Positions 1 through 11,241 are shown, numbered from the stretch's first letter. The stretch is DNA of 64,000 nucleotides from Nitrospira sp. (GCA_024331095.1 JANDJE010000006.1:1-64000), one strand, 5' to 3'. Translations and numbers: made by a program. The notes: generated by a model from the sequence alone, not told the origin.

Positions 1-161
1 AGGCCGTCCATGGCATGAAATTCCTGGGTCGTGACGGTCAAGCCGGCGGCGGCGAAGTGCCCGCGGAGATACTCTTCGACCTGGAGAAGATGGAGCGGAG
101 CCGACAGGGGATGCCGTTCACCGACGAGCGCTTCGAGGTGGGCACGGAGGCGGTGCATCAT
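1..161 (-). CDS. Partial CDS (N-terminus only), possibly M28-family aminopeptidase
   Basis: Minus-strand open frame MMHRLRAHLEALVGERHPLSAPLHLLQVEEYLRGHFAAAGLTVTTQEFHAMDG runs off the window edge; resembles the start of M28 peptidases. Confidence 0.4.
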   Translation of the reverse strand, partial: MMHRLRAHLEALVGERHPLSAPLHLLQVEEYLRGHFAAAGLTVTTQEFHAMDG

Positions 162-175
162 AGGGCCGAGCGAAC

Positions 176-1066
176 TTAAGATACGATCTCCGTGCCGATG
201 CCCCTGCGCGTGAAAATTTCGAGGAGAACCGCGTGCGGGATGCGCCCGTCGATAATGTGCGCCTTGCCGACGCCGGCCTCCAGCGCATCGAGGCAGGCAT
301 GGACTTTCGGCAACATGCCCTCCGTGATCACGCCCTTTTTGACCATCCGCTGAACGTCCTTGCGCGAGACGGTTGAGAGGTGGTGGCCTTTGGCGTCTCG
401 AATGCCTTTGATGTCGGTCATCATAACGAGCTTTTCAGCTTTGAGGGCGCCGGCCACGGCACCGGCCACGAGGTCGGCGTTGATGTTGTAGGTGTTGCCT
501 TCCCGGTCCGATCCGATGGGGGCGATGACGGGGATGTAGTGGTCCTCCTGGAGGTTGCGCAGGAGGCCGGGGTCCACCTTTTCAATGTCGCCCACCAATC
601 CAAAGTCACCGTCTTCCCCGTCCCAATCCCGCTCCAGACTCTCGGCCCAGGCCTTGGCTGTGAGTGGTTTGCTTCGGATCAACCCTCCATCTTTTCCACT
701 CAAGCCGACGGCGCTGCCGCCGTGCCGGTTGATGAGGTCGGTAATTTCCATATTGATCTGTCCGGCCAGGACCATCTCGACTACTTCCATCGTGGCCTGG
801 TCGGTGATCCGCACGCCGTGTCGAAACTTGGCTTGGATGCCAAGCCGCGCCAGCATCTTGTCGATCTGCGGGCCGCCGCCGTGCACGATGACGGGATTGA
901 TGCCGACGTATTTCAACAGGACCACGTCCTGCGCGAACCGTTCTTTGAGCGACGCCTCCGTCATGGCGTGACCGCCGTACTTGACCACAACGGTCTTCCC
1001 GCGAAAGGTTCTGATGTAGGGCAGGGCTTCGATGAGGATACTGGCTTTCTTGATCAGTCGGTTCAT
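176..1066 (-). CDS. argB: Acetylglutamate kinase
   Basis: 296 aa; RGKTVVVKYGGHAM and VIVHGGGPQI motifs typical of ArgB. Confidence 0.95.
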   Translation of the reverse strand: MNRLIKKASILIEALPYIRTFRGKTVVVKYGGHAMTEASLKERFAQDVVLLKYVGINPVIVHGGGPQIDKMLARLGIQAKFRHGVRITDQATMEVVEMVLAGQINMEITDLINRHGGSAVGLSGKDGGLIRSKPLTAKAWAESLERDWDGEDGDFGLVGDIEKVDPGLLRNLQEDHYIPVIAPIGSDREGNTYNINADLVAGAVAGALKAEKLVMMTDIKGIRDAKGHHLSTVSRKDVQRMVKKGVITEGMLPKVHACLDALEAGVGKAHIIDGRIPHAVLLEIFTRRGIGTEIVS

Positions 1067-1149
1067 GGTGTGTTCTCAGCGTGAGATGGGCCGGGACTCG
1101 CACGGGAGCAAACGGTGGCGCTCGTGACGGGCTGTCCTGGCGGGGTTGG

Positions 1150-2538
1150 TTATAGAATATACCGGCTCAAATCCTGGTCCTTGACGACATCCTTCAGCCG
1201 TTCACGCACGTAGTCGGCGGTGATCTTCACGACTTTGTCGGGCCATTCCGGCCCGGCGAACGAGATTTCTTCCAACAGCCGTTCCATGATCGTGAAGAGG
1301 CGGCGGGCGCCGATGTTCTCCGTCCGCTCGTTGACTTGCACCGCCATGTCGGCGATCGCCTCGAGGCCGTCCTTTGTGAATTCAACGGTCAGGCCCTCCG
1401 TCGCCAACAGGGCTTGATATTGCTTGACCAGCGCGCCTTTCGGCTCCGTGAGGATACGCACAAAATCGTCTTTCGACAAGGGATTTAATTCCACGCGGAT
1501 GGGAAATCGGCCCTGCAATTCGGGAATGAGGTCGGAAGGTTTCGCGACATGAAACGCGCCCGCGGCGATGAAGAGGATGTGATCCGTCACCACCGGCCCA
1601 TGTTTGGTATTGACCGTGCAGCCCTCGACGATCGGCAGCAGGTCGCGCTGGACCCCTTCGCGGGACACGTCGGGCCCCATGGTCCGTTCCCGGCCCGCGA
1701 TCTTGTCGATTTCGTCCAAGAAGACAATGCCAGCCTGCTCGACCTTGGCGATGGCTTCGCGCACCACGTCGTCCATGTCGATCAGTTTTTGCGCTTCTTC
1801 TTGGGTCAGATGTTTCAGAGCCTCGGGCACCTTCATCAACCGTTTCTTTTTTTTGCCTTGGAACATACCGCCCAGCATGTCCCGGAGGTTTCCTTCAAGC
1901 TCATCGAGGCCGCCGATGTTGGAAATGACGCCGATCGGCAACGCGCGCTCCTTGACTTCCATCTCGACGGTTCGCTCGTTGAGTTTTCCCTCTCGCAGTT
2001 GTAGGCGCAGTTTCGACCTGGTGGTGTCGTAGGAATCATGGGGCGGATGGGACGCCTCGTCGCTTTCCATGAAAGGCGGCCTGGGCGGCGGAGGCAAGAG
2101 CAGATCGAGCAGCCGTTCTTCACCCTGCTGTTCGGCTTTCTGATGAACGGTCTCCAGCCTGTGACTCTTCACCATGTTGATGGCCAGTTCCGTCAGGTCG
2201 CGGATGATGGATTCCACGTCGCGCCCGACGTAGCCCACTTCTGTGAACTTCGATGCCTCCACCTTGATGAAGGGCGCCTGGGCCAGCTTGGCGAGCCGCC
2301 TGGCGATCTCCGTTTTCCCCACGCCGGTCGGCCCGATCATGATGATGTTCTTGGGCATCACCTCGTCGCGGAGATCGGGCGACAACTGCTGGCGACGCCA
2401 CCGGTTGCGGAGCGCGATGGCCACCATGCGCTTGGCCTCCTTTTGCCCGATGACGTACCGATCGAGCTCTTCGACAATCTGGCGGGGGGTGAGAGTGTTC
2501 AGATTAAATGGCTTGGTTTCCTGTGTGTGTTGAGTCAT
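1150..2538 (-). CDS. hslU: ATP-dependent protease ATPase subunit HslU
   Basis: [34 protein letters not shown], Walker [11 protein letters not shown]-terminal DLSRYIL; adjacent to hslV. Confidence 0.97.
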   Translation of the reverse strand: MTQHTQETKPFNLNTLTPRQIVEELDRYVIGQKEAKRMVAIALRNRWRRQQLSPDLRDEVMPKNIIMIGPTGVGKTEIARRLAKLAQAPFIKVEASKFTEVGYVGRDVESIIRDLTELAINMVKSHRLETVHQKAEQQGEERLLDLLLPPPPRPPFMESDEASHPPHDSYDTTRSKLRLQLREGKLNERTVEMEVKERALPIGVISNIGGLDELEGNLRDMLGGMFQGKKKKRLMKVPEALKHLTQEEAQKLIDMDDVVREAIAKVEQAGIVFLDEIDKIAGRERTMGPDVSREGVQRDLLPIVEGCTVNTKHGPVVTDHILFIAAGAFHVAKPSDLIPELQGRFPIRVELNPLSKDDFVRILTEPKGALVKQYQALLATEGLTVEFTKDGLEAIADMAVQVNERTENIGARRLFTIMERLLEEISFAGPEWPDKVVKITADYVRERLKDVVKDQDLSRYIL

Positions 2539-2542
2539 GGGT

Positions 2543-3082
2543 TCACGGTCCCTGCAATTCTTCGACGATGATCTGCTGATTCGTATAGATGTCGATGCCG
2601 CCCGCGATCTTCATCGCTTCGGCGACGATAGTTGCGGCGTCCAGGTCGGAATGTTTGAGCAGCGCCCGGGCCGCCGCCAACGCATAGGCTCCGCCGGAGC
2701 CGATGGCCAAGATGCCGTCCTCCGGTTCCACGACGTCGCCGGTTCCCGAGATGATGAATGACTGGTCCTTGCCCGCCACCGCGAGCAGGGCCTCCAACCG
2801 GCGCAGCACGCGGTCGGTCCGCCAGTCCTTGGCAAGCTCGACCGCCGCCCTTGTGAGATTCCCCCGATACTCCTCCAATTTGGCCTCGAATTTTTCGAAC
2901 AGGGTGAAGGCGTCGGCGGTGGCACCGGCGAAACCGGCCAGGACCTGATCGTGATGAAGCCGCCGCAGCTTCTTGGCGTTGTGTTTCATCACCGTGGTGC
3001 CGACGGTCACTTGGCCGTCGCATCCCATGGCCACTCGCCCGGAGCGGCGGACGGAAAGAATCGTGGTGGATCGAATGGTCAT
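2543..3082 (-). CDS. hslV: ATP-dependent protease peptidase subunit HslV
   Basis: [24 protein letters not shown]-terminal Thr protease motif after a short propeptide. Confidence 0.97.
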   Translation of the reverse strand: MTIRSTTILSVRRSGRVAMGCDGQVTVGTTVMKHNAKKLRRLHHDQVLAGFAGATADAFTLFEKFEAKLEEYRGNLTRAAVELAKDWRTDRVLRRLEALLAVAGKDQSFIISGTGDVVEPEDGILAIGSGGAYALAAARALLKHSDLDAATIVAEAMKIAGGIDIYTNQQIIVEELQGP

Positions 3083-4020
3083 GACGGCTCCTGTTCGTTT
3101 TGACGCAGGTCGTCGGCGGAGAGGCGTGCTCGCGGGTGGGCTCGGTCGTAGACCGCCGCGAGTTGATCGGCGGCCAGGTGAGTGTATTTCTGCGTGGTGC
3201 TCAACGAGGCGTGGCCCAGCATCTCTTGAATGGACCGGAGGTCCGCCCCCTCATCGAGCAGGTGCGTGGCATAGGAATGTCGTAACGTATGGGGACTCAC
3301 CGCGCCACCGGCCAGGCGTCCGGAGTAGCGCGTCACGAGTCGGGCGACGCTCCGCGTCGTGAGGCGGCCTCCACGGTGATTCACAAAGACGGGGGCCGAC
3401 GACTCGCAACGGGCGACCGTGGCGGGCAGGGCGTCCCGATACCGCTGAACGGCGAGAAGAGCCACCTCGCCGATCGGGACGATCCGTTCCTTGGCCCCCT
3501 TCCCACGCAAACGAACCAGCCCTTCGACGGGATCGAGATCGCTCCAGTTCATGCCGACGGCTTCGCCCACGCGGGCACCGGTGGAGTACAACGTTTCCAG
3601 TAAAGCGCGATCGCGCAACGAGAGCCACGACCGTTCATCTGGAATTTCCATCAAAGAATCGGCGTCGTCTTTTGTCAGGACGCGGGGGAGCGGCTTCGGT
3701 AATTTGGGACTGCGAATGTCCTCGGCGGGATTGGCGGACACGAGGCCGCGCCCGATCAGGAACCGATAAAAACTCCGGATGGAAGCCAGTTTTCTGGCGA
3801 GCGACGAGGCCTTCTCGCCGTGTCGGTCCAGCCAATGGAGATAGCGCCGAACGTCGTCGGTCGTGACGCAGGCCGGGGTAATCGGGTGCCCGCCTTCTCC
3901 GGATTTCCGAAGAAAGGCCGATAACTGCCGGAGGTCCGACGAATAATTGCGGACGGTCTCGGCGGAGGCGTTCCGCTCCCCTTCGAGAAACCTCATGAAA
4001 GCCCGAATCTGGTCTTCCAT
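3079..4020 (-). CDS. xerC: Tyrosine recombinase XerC
   Basis: 313 aa; [50 protein letters not shown]. Confidence 0.93.
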   Translation of the reverse strand: MEDQIRAFMRFLEGERNASAETVRNYSSDLRQLSAFLRKSGEGGHPITPACVTTDDVRRYLHWLDRHGEKASSLARKLASIRSFYRFLIGRGLVSANPAEDIRSPKLPKPLPRVLTKDDADSLMEIPDERSWLSLRDRALLETLYSTGARVGEAVGMNWSDLDPVEGLVRLRGKGAKERIVPIGEVALLAVQRYRDALPATVARCESSAPVFVNHRGGRLTTRSVARLVTRYSGRLAGGAVSPHTLRHSYATHLLDEGADLRSIQEMLGHASLSTTQKYTHLAADQLAAVYDRAHPRARLSADDLRQNEQEPS

Positions 4021-5309
4021 GAGTCGAAGTCCTCAAGCGCCCGCTGCGCGATCAACCGACGTTTCTTCACCTTGTCTTTCGGCGAGCCGGTGAGCGGAGG
4101 GAAGAGGCCGAAATTGGTGTTCATCGGTTGGAAATGGCGCGGGTCGGACAGGGCCACATGAGCGATGAGGGCGCCGTGCGCCGTCGTGGGTGGCGGCGTG
4201 ATCGGCGGCTCGCCGTTGAGCACCCTGGTTGCGTTGATGCCGGCCAACCCTCCCATGGCCGCGGATTCGGTGTAGCCTTCGACACCGACCAGTTGTCCGG
4301 CGAAGAACAACGTGGGGCGCGCCTTGAATTGCAGGGTCGGTGTGAGCAGTTTGGGTGAATTGATGAAGGTGTTGCGGTGCAGGCTTCCGTAGCGGAGGAA
4401 CTCGGCTCGTTCCAGGCCCGGAATCAGGCGGAAGACCCGTTTTTGCTCCGGATAGGTCAGTTTGGTCTGAAAACCGACCATGTTGTAGCAGGTGCGGTGG
4501 ACGTTCTCCGTCCGCAGTTGAACCACGGCGGCGGGCTGGAGGCCGGTGCGCGGATCGATGAGGCCGACCGGCTTGAGCGGCCCGAACTGCATGGTGCGGC
4601 GGCCGCGCTCCGCCATGACCTCGATCGGAACGCAGGCTTCAAAGTAGGGGGTCTTTTCAAAGTCTTTCGGGCGCACTTTCTCGGCCGCGATCAATGCTTC
4701 GTAGAACGTGTTGTACTGATCCTCCGTCATGGGGCAGTTGAGGTAATCGTCCGAATCCGCATCGTAGCGGGAGGCGCGGAAAACGACGTCCATGTCGATC
4801 GACTCCGCGTCGATGATAGGCGAGATGGCGTCAAAAAAATACAAGTGCTGGGATTGAGTCGCGGCGCGGATTGATTCGGAGAGTTTGTCCGACGTCAACG
4901 GTCCGGTGGCCACGATGCAGACGCAGTCGCCGGGGATATGGGTGATTTCTTCATGGATGATCCTGACGTTCGGGTGACCTTCCAAGGCGCGGGTGATCGC
5001 CGAGGAAAACTGCTCGCGATCCACCGCCAGCGCCGATCCCGCGGGAACTCTGGCCTGTTCCGCCGAAGCAATGATCAATGAGCCCAGCCGACGCATCTCT
5101 TCCTTGAGAATGCCCGGAGCATGCTCAAGGTCCGAGGACCCCAACGAATTCGAGCACACCAGCTCGGCCAATCCTCCGGTCTTGTGCGCCTGGGTCATTT
5201 CCTTTGGGCGCATCTCATGGAGCGTCACCTTGGCGCCGCGGGTGGCCGCCTGCCACGCCGCCTCCGAGCCGGCCAGTCCGCCGCCGATGATGACGATGTC
5301 GCTTCTCAT
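3993..5309 (-). CDS. trmFO: Methylenetetrahydrofolate-tRNA-(uracil-5-)-methyltransferase TrmFO
   Basis: [54 protein letters not shown]. Confidence 0.95.
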   Translation of the reverse strand: MRSDIVIIGGGLAGSEAAWQAATRGAKVTLHEMRPKEMTQAHKTGGLAELVCSNSLGSSDLEHAPGILKEEMRRLGSLIIASAEQARVPAGSALAVDREQFSSAITRALEGHPNVRIIHEEITHIPGDCVCIVATGPLTSDKLSESIRAATQSQHLYFFDAISPIIDAESIDMDVVFRASRYDADSDDYLNCPMTEDQYNTFYEALIAAEKVRPKDFEKTPYFEACVPIEVMAERGRRTMQFGPLKPVGLIDPRTGLQPAAVVQLRTENVHRTCYNMVGFQTKLTYPEQKRVFRLIPGLERAEFLRYGSLHRNTFINSPKLLTPTLQFKARPTLFFAGQLVGVEGYTESAAMGGLAGINATRVLNGEPPITPPPTTAHGALIAHVALSDPRHFQPMNTNFGLFPPLTGSPKDKVKKRRLIAQRALEDFDSWKTRFGLS

Positions 5310-5443
5310 GGATCAGCAATCCTTGAGTGAAGGGGGTCCATTCTAGGAACCGCGTTTTTGCGAAGTCAAGGCGGCTTTCGGATAACCGCGTGTCGGACTC
5401 ATCTTATCAAAGTTCTCGAAGCAAGTTCTCAAGCAAGAGCGGA

Positions 5444-5473
5444 TTGAACCGATGAGAAAGCCCGTGCTAGACT
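5444..5473 (+). promoter_or_regulatory. Putative sigma70 promoter for tRNA-Val (TTGAAC-N18-TAGACT)
   Basis: Hexamers directly read; -10 lies about 10 bp upstream of the mature tRNA 5' end. Confidence 0.4.
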
Positions 5474-5483
5474 CCGCCACGAT

Positions 5484-5558
5484 GGGCGATTAGCTCAGTG
5501 GTAGAGCGCTTCCTTCACACGGAAGAGGCCACAGGTTCGATACCTGTATCGCCCACCA
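5484..5558 (+). tRNA. tRNA-Val (anticodon CAC), CCA encoded
   Basis: GGGCGAT/ATCGCCC acceptor stem, anticodon loop TTCACAC, T-arm GGTTCGATACC, terminal ACCA. Confidence 0.95.
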
Positions 5559-5744
5559 TTTTCTTCTCCTTGTCCTTCCACAGCCCCCTCTTTCCGTTAG
5601 CCTTGTGAAACGCGCGATGCGGTGGCGCGAGGATCTCGCGGTTCCTGGACAGAACGAGGCGCCTCGGCTACACTTTTTTCGGATACGGATGAAGCTCCGG
5701 TCGATCTTCCATCTCTGGAGAAAGCAACAAGCGAGGTGATCCTT

Positions 5745-6080
5745 ATGAAGGCAAGGTTGTGGAGGATGATTGTGGGTTCGTTGGCGCTGATATCCGCCGG
5801 ATGCGCAACGACCGGCCAAGATGGAATGAGCGCCCAGGAGCACGGTCCTCCGACGAGTATTTACAGCATTCTTGATACGACGGCGCTGGTCTATTCGGAC
5901 CCGGCCGCCGGATCGCCGATCAACGACCATCCCCTCCGTTGGATCGGATTTTTGGGACATCCGTTCGGCCATGCTGTGGATTATGGGATCAATCGGCCGC
6001 TTTACGTGCTGGGGTCCGGCGGTCCCTATCTCTTCGGCTATACGGCCGAAGATGCGATGGAGCATTCCCAGCGCCGTTAG
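5745..6080 (+). CDS. Small lipoprotein, hypothetical
   Basis: MKARLWRMIVGSLALISAGCATTG signal with lipobox; start chosen inside ORF 5622..6080. Confidence 0.7.
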   Translation: MKARLWRMIVGSLALISAGCATTGQDGMSAQEHGPPTSIYSILDTTALVYSDPAAGSPINDHPLRWIGFLGHPFGHAVDYGINRPLYVLGSGGPYLFGYTAEDAMEHSQRR

Positions 6081-6100
6081 ACGAAACGGTCTCACCGCCT

Positions 6101-6132
6101 GCGGCCGGTTTCTTGACCAAGAAACCGGCCGC
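6101..6132 (+). terminator. Strong hairpin, candidate terminator
   Basis: Perfect 14-bp inverted repeat GCGGCCGGTTTCTT-GACC-AAGAAACCGGCCGC directly after the lipoprotein stop; no clear U-tract. Confidence 0.5.
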
Positions 6133-6164
6133 GCACCCTTCGCAAGCCCAGCCCATTTCGTGTA

Positions 6165-7358
6165 TTGTTTCTCGTGCAAAGAATACGGGGGAGGCTCTCT
6201 TCCGTGGGGGACATCGCCAAGAGGACCGTCTATTGGACAATCGGTTTGGTGATGAGTGTCGGTATCATCGCCGGCTGCGGACAGCGAGCGTCCGTCCGCC
6301 CCAGCCTCCCTCCTTCGGCGTCCGATCTTGTGCTGCTCAAATCGACGGCGCTGTGCGAACAGAAAGCCGAGTTTCTGAAAAAACATGCTCCGGCGAAGCC
6401 CCTGTCGAACGTGTGGGGAAGCGGCCGAGAAATCACGATTCCTCAAGCAAGAAGCGCGTCCCAAGCGGACGAATCCTACTTTTTCGATGAAGAGGGTGTG
6501 CTCGTCGGCGCCTTGTTTACTTTCCCCAAGGGACTTGATTTGGGTCCCTATCCCGTGCTGAGGGACACGTTGTCTCGTCTGAGGCCGGCGGTTGAGTTTT
6601 ATCTGACGGTGGCTCAGTTGGAAACGGCGTCAAACCTGGACGCGAGCGCGATTTTCGAAACCGGCGATGAGAAGAGCACCACGCAATATCTGGTGACCGG
6701 CCCGTCGAATCGGCCGATCCTGCTCCAAGCGTCCTTCGCCATCGATCCGTACGTGCGGTTGTTCTCCCCGTACCGGCGGGAGTTTCTCAATCGGCTTCAG
6801 GGCGCGCAAGACGGCAAGGGTGTCTCGCTCATCGAGGGACAGGGAAGCGAAGACAAAGAACCCTTTCCTTCGCTGCAACAATTCGCCCGCGGGCAAGCCG
6901 CTCAACTCGCCTATTGCGGAGACAAAAACTACGACGTAGCCGTCGACGCTTACCAAAAGGCGATCGCGAGCGGATTCGGCAACAAAGTGCTGCTCGCCGA
7001 ATCGCATCATAAACTGGGTCTCTCGTGGGCGGCCAAGGGGCAACTCGAAAAGGCTAAAACGGAGATGCTCCAGTCGCTGGCCATCAGACCCAACGTTCCG
7101 GAGGTCTTGAACAATCTCGGCACGGTCCATATCAGGCTCGGCGAGAAAGTTGCGGCGTTACGGGCGTTTGAACGGGCCGTCACGCTCCGTCCCAATTATG
7201 CCGTGGCCCGATACAACTTGGCCGAGGCATCCGAAGAGAGCAATCCCCGACGCGCCCTTGCGGAATACCAGACGTTCCTTGCTCTGGTGGAAGGCAATCC
7301 CGAAGAAGAGGCCCGAGCCGTTCGCGCAAGAGAACGAATCAAAGCCTTAAAACCCTGA
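6165..7358 (+). CDS. TPR-repeat lipoprotein
   Basis: Signal ending GIIAGC; TPR-like repeats AESHHKLGLSWAAKGQLEKAKTEMLQSLAIRPNVPEVLNNLGTVHIRLG. Confidence 0.75.
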   Translation: MFLVQRIRGRLSSVGDIAKRTVYWTIGLVMSVGIIAGCGQRASVRPSLPPSASDLVLLKSTALCEQKAEFLKKHAPAKPLSNVWGSGREITIPQARSASQADESYFFDEEGVLVGALFTFPKGLDLGPYPVLRDTLSRLRPAVEFYLTVAQLETASNLDASAIFETGDEKSTTQYLVTGPSNRPILLQASFAIDPYVRLFSPYRREFLNRLQGAQDGKGVSLIEGQGSEDKEPFPSLQQFARGQAAQLAYCGDKNYDVAVDAYQKAIASGFGNKVLLAESHHKLGLSWAAKGQLEKAKTEMLQSLAIRPNVPEVLNNLGTVHIRLGEKVAALRAFERAVTLRPNYAVARYNLAEASEESNPRRALAEYQTFLALVEGNPEEEARAVRARERIKALKP

Positions 7359-7507
7359 TGTGTCACCTGCTGGGAAGCAGGCGCTCTCCCGTCCGGCACT
7401 TAAGCCACGAGTTGTGGGGAACCCGCGAGACCGGCCTCTCTGCGATGCGCAACGCAACGAGGAAACGGTCAGCAAGACAGATCACCAAACGGCGGGATCT
7501 AAGGAGA

Positions 7508-7957
7508 TTAACGGCGGGCCCGTTCTTCTTCCTCTTGGGCGGTCTTGCACGCAATGCAGAGCGTGGTCACGGGTCTGGCTTTCAGGCGCTTGTAGGGGAT
7601 CGTGGCTCCGCACTGTTGACAGATGCCGTACGTCGCGTCATTCATCCTGTCCAACGCTTCATCGATCTTCTTGAGCAACTTCCGCTCGCGATCACGGATT
7701 CGCATGGAGAAGTTCTGATCCACTTCCGCCGAGGCCTGATCGCTGACATCGGGAAATGTCGGGACGTCCGGTCGGTTGGTGAGCACGCCGCCCGCCTCTT
7801 CGAGAATGGCAGCCCGCTGCCGTTCGAGATCTTTTCGGATGTCCAGGTATTTGGCCATCTCGGCGCGGGGGTTCTGTTGATCGGTCGGACGAGACTTCGA
7901 GGGCCTGCCCGATGACTTAACTGCAGGAGCCGGTTTTGCGGTAGAACGGCCTTTCAT
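7508..7957 (-). CDS. DksA/TraR-family zinc-finger protein
   Basis: LKKIDEALDRMNDATYGICQQCGATIPYKRLKARPVTTLCIACKTAQE. Confidence 0.88.
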   Translation of the reverse strand: MKGRSTAKPAPAVKSSGRPSKSRPTDQQNPRAEMAKYLDIRKDLERQRAAILEEAGGVLTNRPDVPTFPDVSDQASAEVDQNFSMRIRDRERKLLKKIDEALDRMNDATYGICQQCGATIPYKRLKARPVTTLCIACKTAQEEEERARR

Positions 7958-8082
7958 GGCCCTCCCCGTCCGATGATGGAAGATGGAGAACGACCACGGA
8001 CTATAGCAGCATGACCGAAGAGGGTCAACAGAGGGCCAACGGGTATGGGGAGATCGCCGGGATCGACCGCGAACTATGGATG

Positions 8083-8685
8083 TTAGAGGTCTCGGCGTCC
8101 TTCGATGGACTTGAGGAGGGTCACTTCGTCCGCGTATTCGATGTCCGTTCCCACGGGAATTCCGTACGCGATGCGAGATACGCGCGTTCCGAGCGGCTTG
8201 AGCAGTTTGGTGAGATAGATGGCGGTGGCTTCTCCTTCAATGGTGGGGTTCGTCGCGAGGATGACTTCTTCCACACCACCCGTTTTGACGTGATCGACCA
8301 ATTCGTCGGCTCGGATGTCCGACGGGCCGACCCCGTCAAGGGGAGAGAGGGAACCCAGGAGAACATGGTACAGCCCGCGGTACGCGCCCGCCCGTTCGAT
8401 CGCGTACAGTGTGCTCGGTTCCTCGACGACGAGAATCCTGGTTCGATCGCGCTTGGGGTCGAGACAAAATTCACAGAGGTCTCCTTCGGCGATGTTGCGA
8501 CATTGCCGGCAGAACGCCAATCCTTCCTTGACCGATCGAATCGCGTCGGCGAGGCGCAACGCCTCCTCCCGTTCCATCTTCATGAGATGAAAGGCGAGTC
8601 GCTGCGCGCTCTTTTGACCGATTCCGGGGAGGCGGACCAATTCTTTGATCAATCGCGCCAAGAGACCCTGTTGATCGACTGCCAT
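8083..8685 (-). CDS. recR: Recombination protein RecR
   Basis: LIKELVRLPGIGQKSAQRLAFHLM; CRQCRNIAEGDLCEFC zinc finger; Toprim. Confidence 0.96.
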   Translation of the reverse strand: MAVDQQGLLARLIKELVRLPGIGQKSAQRLAFHLMKMEREEALRLADAIRSVKEGLAFCRQCRNIAEGDLCEFCLDPKRDRTRILVVEEPSTLYAIERAGAYRGLYHVLLGSLSPLDGVGPSDIRADELVDHVKTGGVEEVILATNPTIEGEATAIYLTKLLKPLGTRVSRIAYGIPVGTDIEYADEVTLLKSIEGRRDL

Positions 8686-8696
8686 GCGTGAGATCG

Positions 8697-9020
8697 TCAG
8701 AAGAGGCCGGGGATCTTGAGTCCCCCGGTCAAGGCTTTCATCTCTTGTTCCATCAGGTCCTTGGCCTTCCGCAACGCGTCATTGCCGGCCGCGACGACCA
8801 GGTCCTGCAACATCTCGACATCCCCGCTCTTGACGAGCTCGGGATCGATCGTCACGCTGACGATCTGTAACGCGCCGTTCGCCGTCACGGTCACGATTCC
8901 GCCTCCGGCCGTCCCGCTGGCGGTTTTGGACGCCGCCTGCTCCTGGAGTTTGGCCATCTGTTCTTGCATGGCTTGGGCCTGCTTAAGGATCGTGTTCATG
9001 TTGCCGAAAGGGTTTTTCAT
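8697..9020 (-). CDS. YbaB/EbfC-family nucleoid-associated protein
   Basis: 107 aa, MKNPFGNMNTILKQAQAMQEQMAKLQEQ; between dnaX and recR as usual. Confidence 0.93.
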   Translation of the reverse strand: MKNPFGNMNTILKQAQAMQEQMAKLQEQAASKTASGTAGGGIVTVTANGALQIVSVTIDPELVKSGDVEMLQDLVVAAGNDALRKAKDLMEQEMKALTGGLKIPGLF

Positions 9021-10834
9021 TCGGTCGCCTCCTTCTTGGATACTTGACGAACTTCGGCCAACTCGGCGCCGAAAATCTCGATCGCCTGCTTCACCATGGG
9101 GTTCGCCCGCGCCCGTTCAAAAAGCACAAGCCGCTGATCCTGTTCTTTGGCCGCCCGTATTTGGGCCATGGTCGGGCCCGGCGGATCGGTGTCCGCGAGT
9201 TCGATGATTCGGATCCGGATCGGGCGCCCCGCTTGTTGCTCGCACAATTGGGTCAGCGCGCGCAAGTTTTCTTCCTTCTCCAGTCTGGTTCGCGCCAGGC
9301 CGTTGTGTTTTGCAAATCCGATCGTCACGGCTCCGTCTTTTATTCCGAGGTATCGGCCGACCTCCAGAAACGGCGCGATATTGGGAAAGGAAGCGGCGAC
9401 TTCTTCCTGGACCGCTTCCCAATTGAGTTGCCAAGGATCGTCGCCCGGTAGAGAAGCGGGAACCGAAACAGCGCTCTCCGCTTCTTGGGCGCGCGGCCGA
9501 TGAGGCTGCCGCGGAGGGATTTGCCCTTGAGGTGGTGGGGGTTGCCGCGTGGTGGTCGTCAATGGACGGCTGGAAGTAGCGGTCGAACCGGTTTGGGGAG
9601 AGGGGGCGGGGGAAAGACTCGATGCCGGTGCCAAAGATCTGTCCGATGAAGTGGAAGGAGATTCTGAAGGAACGAGCGGCTTCCGCTCGGCCGACACGGA
9701 CGATGTCCGAGGGGAAGCAACAACGTCGGCGGATCGATTCAGCGACCGGATTGCGCGAATAGCAGCCGCTTCCATGACGAATCGGGGATGAGCGCTCAAC
9801 CGAAGGGATTCTTCCGTTTGAATGAAGATCGTCAACAGTCCCTGCAACTCGTCGGGTGTCAGGGCCTTGGCGTCCTCCGTCAACTGCCGAAGGTCTTCGT
9901 GAGACGCGTCGATCAGGCTCTCAAGCTGGGGTGACGCCGGGACGACGGACGCCACAAGAAGATTGCGCACCTGCTCGACGACCTCGGCACAGAACGTTCG
10001 AAGATCGTGTCCCTGGTCAAGCAGAGACGCCAATGTGCCGAGCGCCGCGGGGCCGTTCCGAGCCAACACCGCATTGATGAACCCCTGCACCAATTCGTGC
10101 GGGACCGCGCCCAGCAAAAGTTCAAGGTCCGGGTGGCGGACCGTCTTCCCTCCGAAGGAGACCGCTTGATCGAGCAGGCTGAGAGCGTCCCGCATGCTCC
10201 CTTCGCTGGCGCGGGCCAACGCGAGGAGGCTGCGGTCCTCGATCGTCAACCGCTCTTCTTGAGCGACGTGACGAAGCCGTTCGACGAGCTCGGCCCGTGC
10301 GATGCGGCGAAAATTGTAGTGCTGGCAGCGCGAAAGAATCGTGGCGGGAATTTTGTGGATTTCCGTCGTCGCGAAGATGAAGACGACGTGAGCGGGCGGC
10401 TCTTCAAGCGTTTTGAGCAGAGCGTTGAACGCCGAGTTGGAGAGCATGTGCACTTCATCGATGATGTAGACCCGATACCGACCGCGGAAGGGCATGAATT
10501 TGATGTTCTCTCGAATCTCCCGCACGTCGTCCACGCTGGTGTTGGACGCACCGTCGATTTCCACGACGTCGGCGGAACTCCCTTGGGCGATCTCGAGACA
10601 GTTCGCGCAGCGATTGCAAGGATGGCCCGTGGGGCCTTGCTCGCAGTTCAAGGCTTTCGCCAGAATGCGAGCGACGGTGGTTTTTCCGACGCCCCGAGTC
10701 CCGGAAAACAGATAGGCGTGGGCGATGCGCTTGGTCGAGATCGCGTTCAAAAGCGTCTGAACGATGTGGGGCTGGCCGATCACATCGGCAAACGTGCCGG
10801 GGCGGTATTTACGGGCGGAGACCTGGTAATCCAT
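9017..10834 (-). CDS. dnaX: DNA polymerase III subunit gamma/tau
   Basis: YQVSARKYRPGTFADVIGQPHIVQTL; GTRGVGKTTVARILAKALNC; zinc Cys cluster. Confidence 0.96.
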   Translation of the reverse strand: MDYQVSARKYRPGTFADVIGQPHIVQTLLNAISTKRIAHAYLFSGTRGVGKTTVARILAKALNCEQGPTGHPCNRCANCLEIAQGSSADVVEIDGASNTSVDDVREIRENIKFMPFRGRYRVYIIDEVHMLSNSAFNALLKTLEEPPAHVVFIFATTEIHKIPATILSRCQHYNFRRIARAELVERLRHVAQEERLTIEDRSLLALARASEGSMRDALSLLDQAVSFGGKTVRHPDLELLLGAVPHELVQGFINAVLARNGPAALGTLASLLDQGHDLRTFCAEVVEQVRNLLVASVVPASPQLESLIDASHEDLRQLTEDAKALTPDELQGLLTIFIQTEESLRLSAHPRFVMEAAAIRAIRSLNRSADVVASPRTSSVSAERKPLVPSESPSTSSDRSLAPASSLSPAPSPQTGSTATSSRPLTTTTRQPPPPQGQIPPRQPHRPRAQEAESAVSVPASLPGDDPWQLNWEAVQEEVAASFPNIAPFLEVGRYLGIKDGAVTIGFAKHNGLARTRLEKEENLRALTQLCEQQAGRPIRIRIIELADTDPPGPTMAQIRAAKEQDQRLVLFERARANPMVKQAIEIFGAELAEVRQVSKKEATE

Positions 10835-10944
10835 AAAAAGCCGTCAGGTGTGAGGGGCAGGGAGTGAGGAAGTCGTACAGAAAACGTCGAATGCGAGCGT
10901 CACCGTTCACCTCACGTTTGACTCCTTCTGTCTTGCGTCTTCAA

Positions 10945-11047
10945 TGCGGGGCCAGGTGATCCTGCGGCACCCAGAACTGACCGCTTACCGTTGCTTCCTT
11001 CCGGACCTGGCGGGGTTCACAGGGTTCTGTCGCACAGGGCCCGACCC
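10945..11047 (-). ncRNA. ffs: Signal recognition particle RNA (4.5S-like)
   Basis: Reverse complement contains CCAGGTCCGGAAGGAAGCAACGG (SRP domain IV hallmark) flanked by complementary arms GGGCCCTGTGCG.. / ..CACCTGGCCC; upstream of dnaX. Ends approximate. Confidence 0.88.
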
Positions 11048-11241
11048 CTTTCCACGTGACCAAGTATGTGTTCAAGTATCCGCTCGTGATCAGTTCCGAA
11101 TTAGACATAGTCCGATACACCGAGTGAGCAGCGACCGGGAGACCCCCCATCGGTACGGTTTGAAAACCACCCTCCCACGCGGTCAAGGTCTTGAAGCCAG
11201 TCGTCTCAATCGCGCGGCTTCGCGATCGAGCAAGCTTTGTT

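Noticed and set aside
2543-3082. Unusual HslV N-terminus (MTIRS before TTILSV)
   Set aside because: Short propeptides before the catalytic Thr are common in HslV
5490-6464. 324-aa minus-strand ORF overlapping tRNA-Val and two lipoprotein genes
   Set aside because: Runs through a tRNA and against two ORFs with signal peptides
9017-10834. Programmed frameshift in dnaX producing gamma subunit
   Set aside because: No convincing slippery heptamer with following hairpin seen in the middle of the gene
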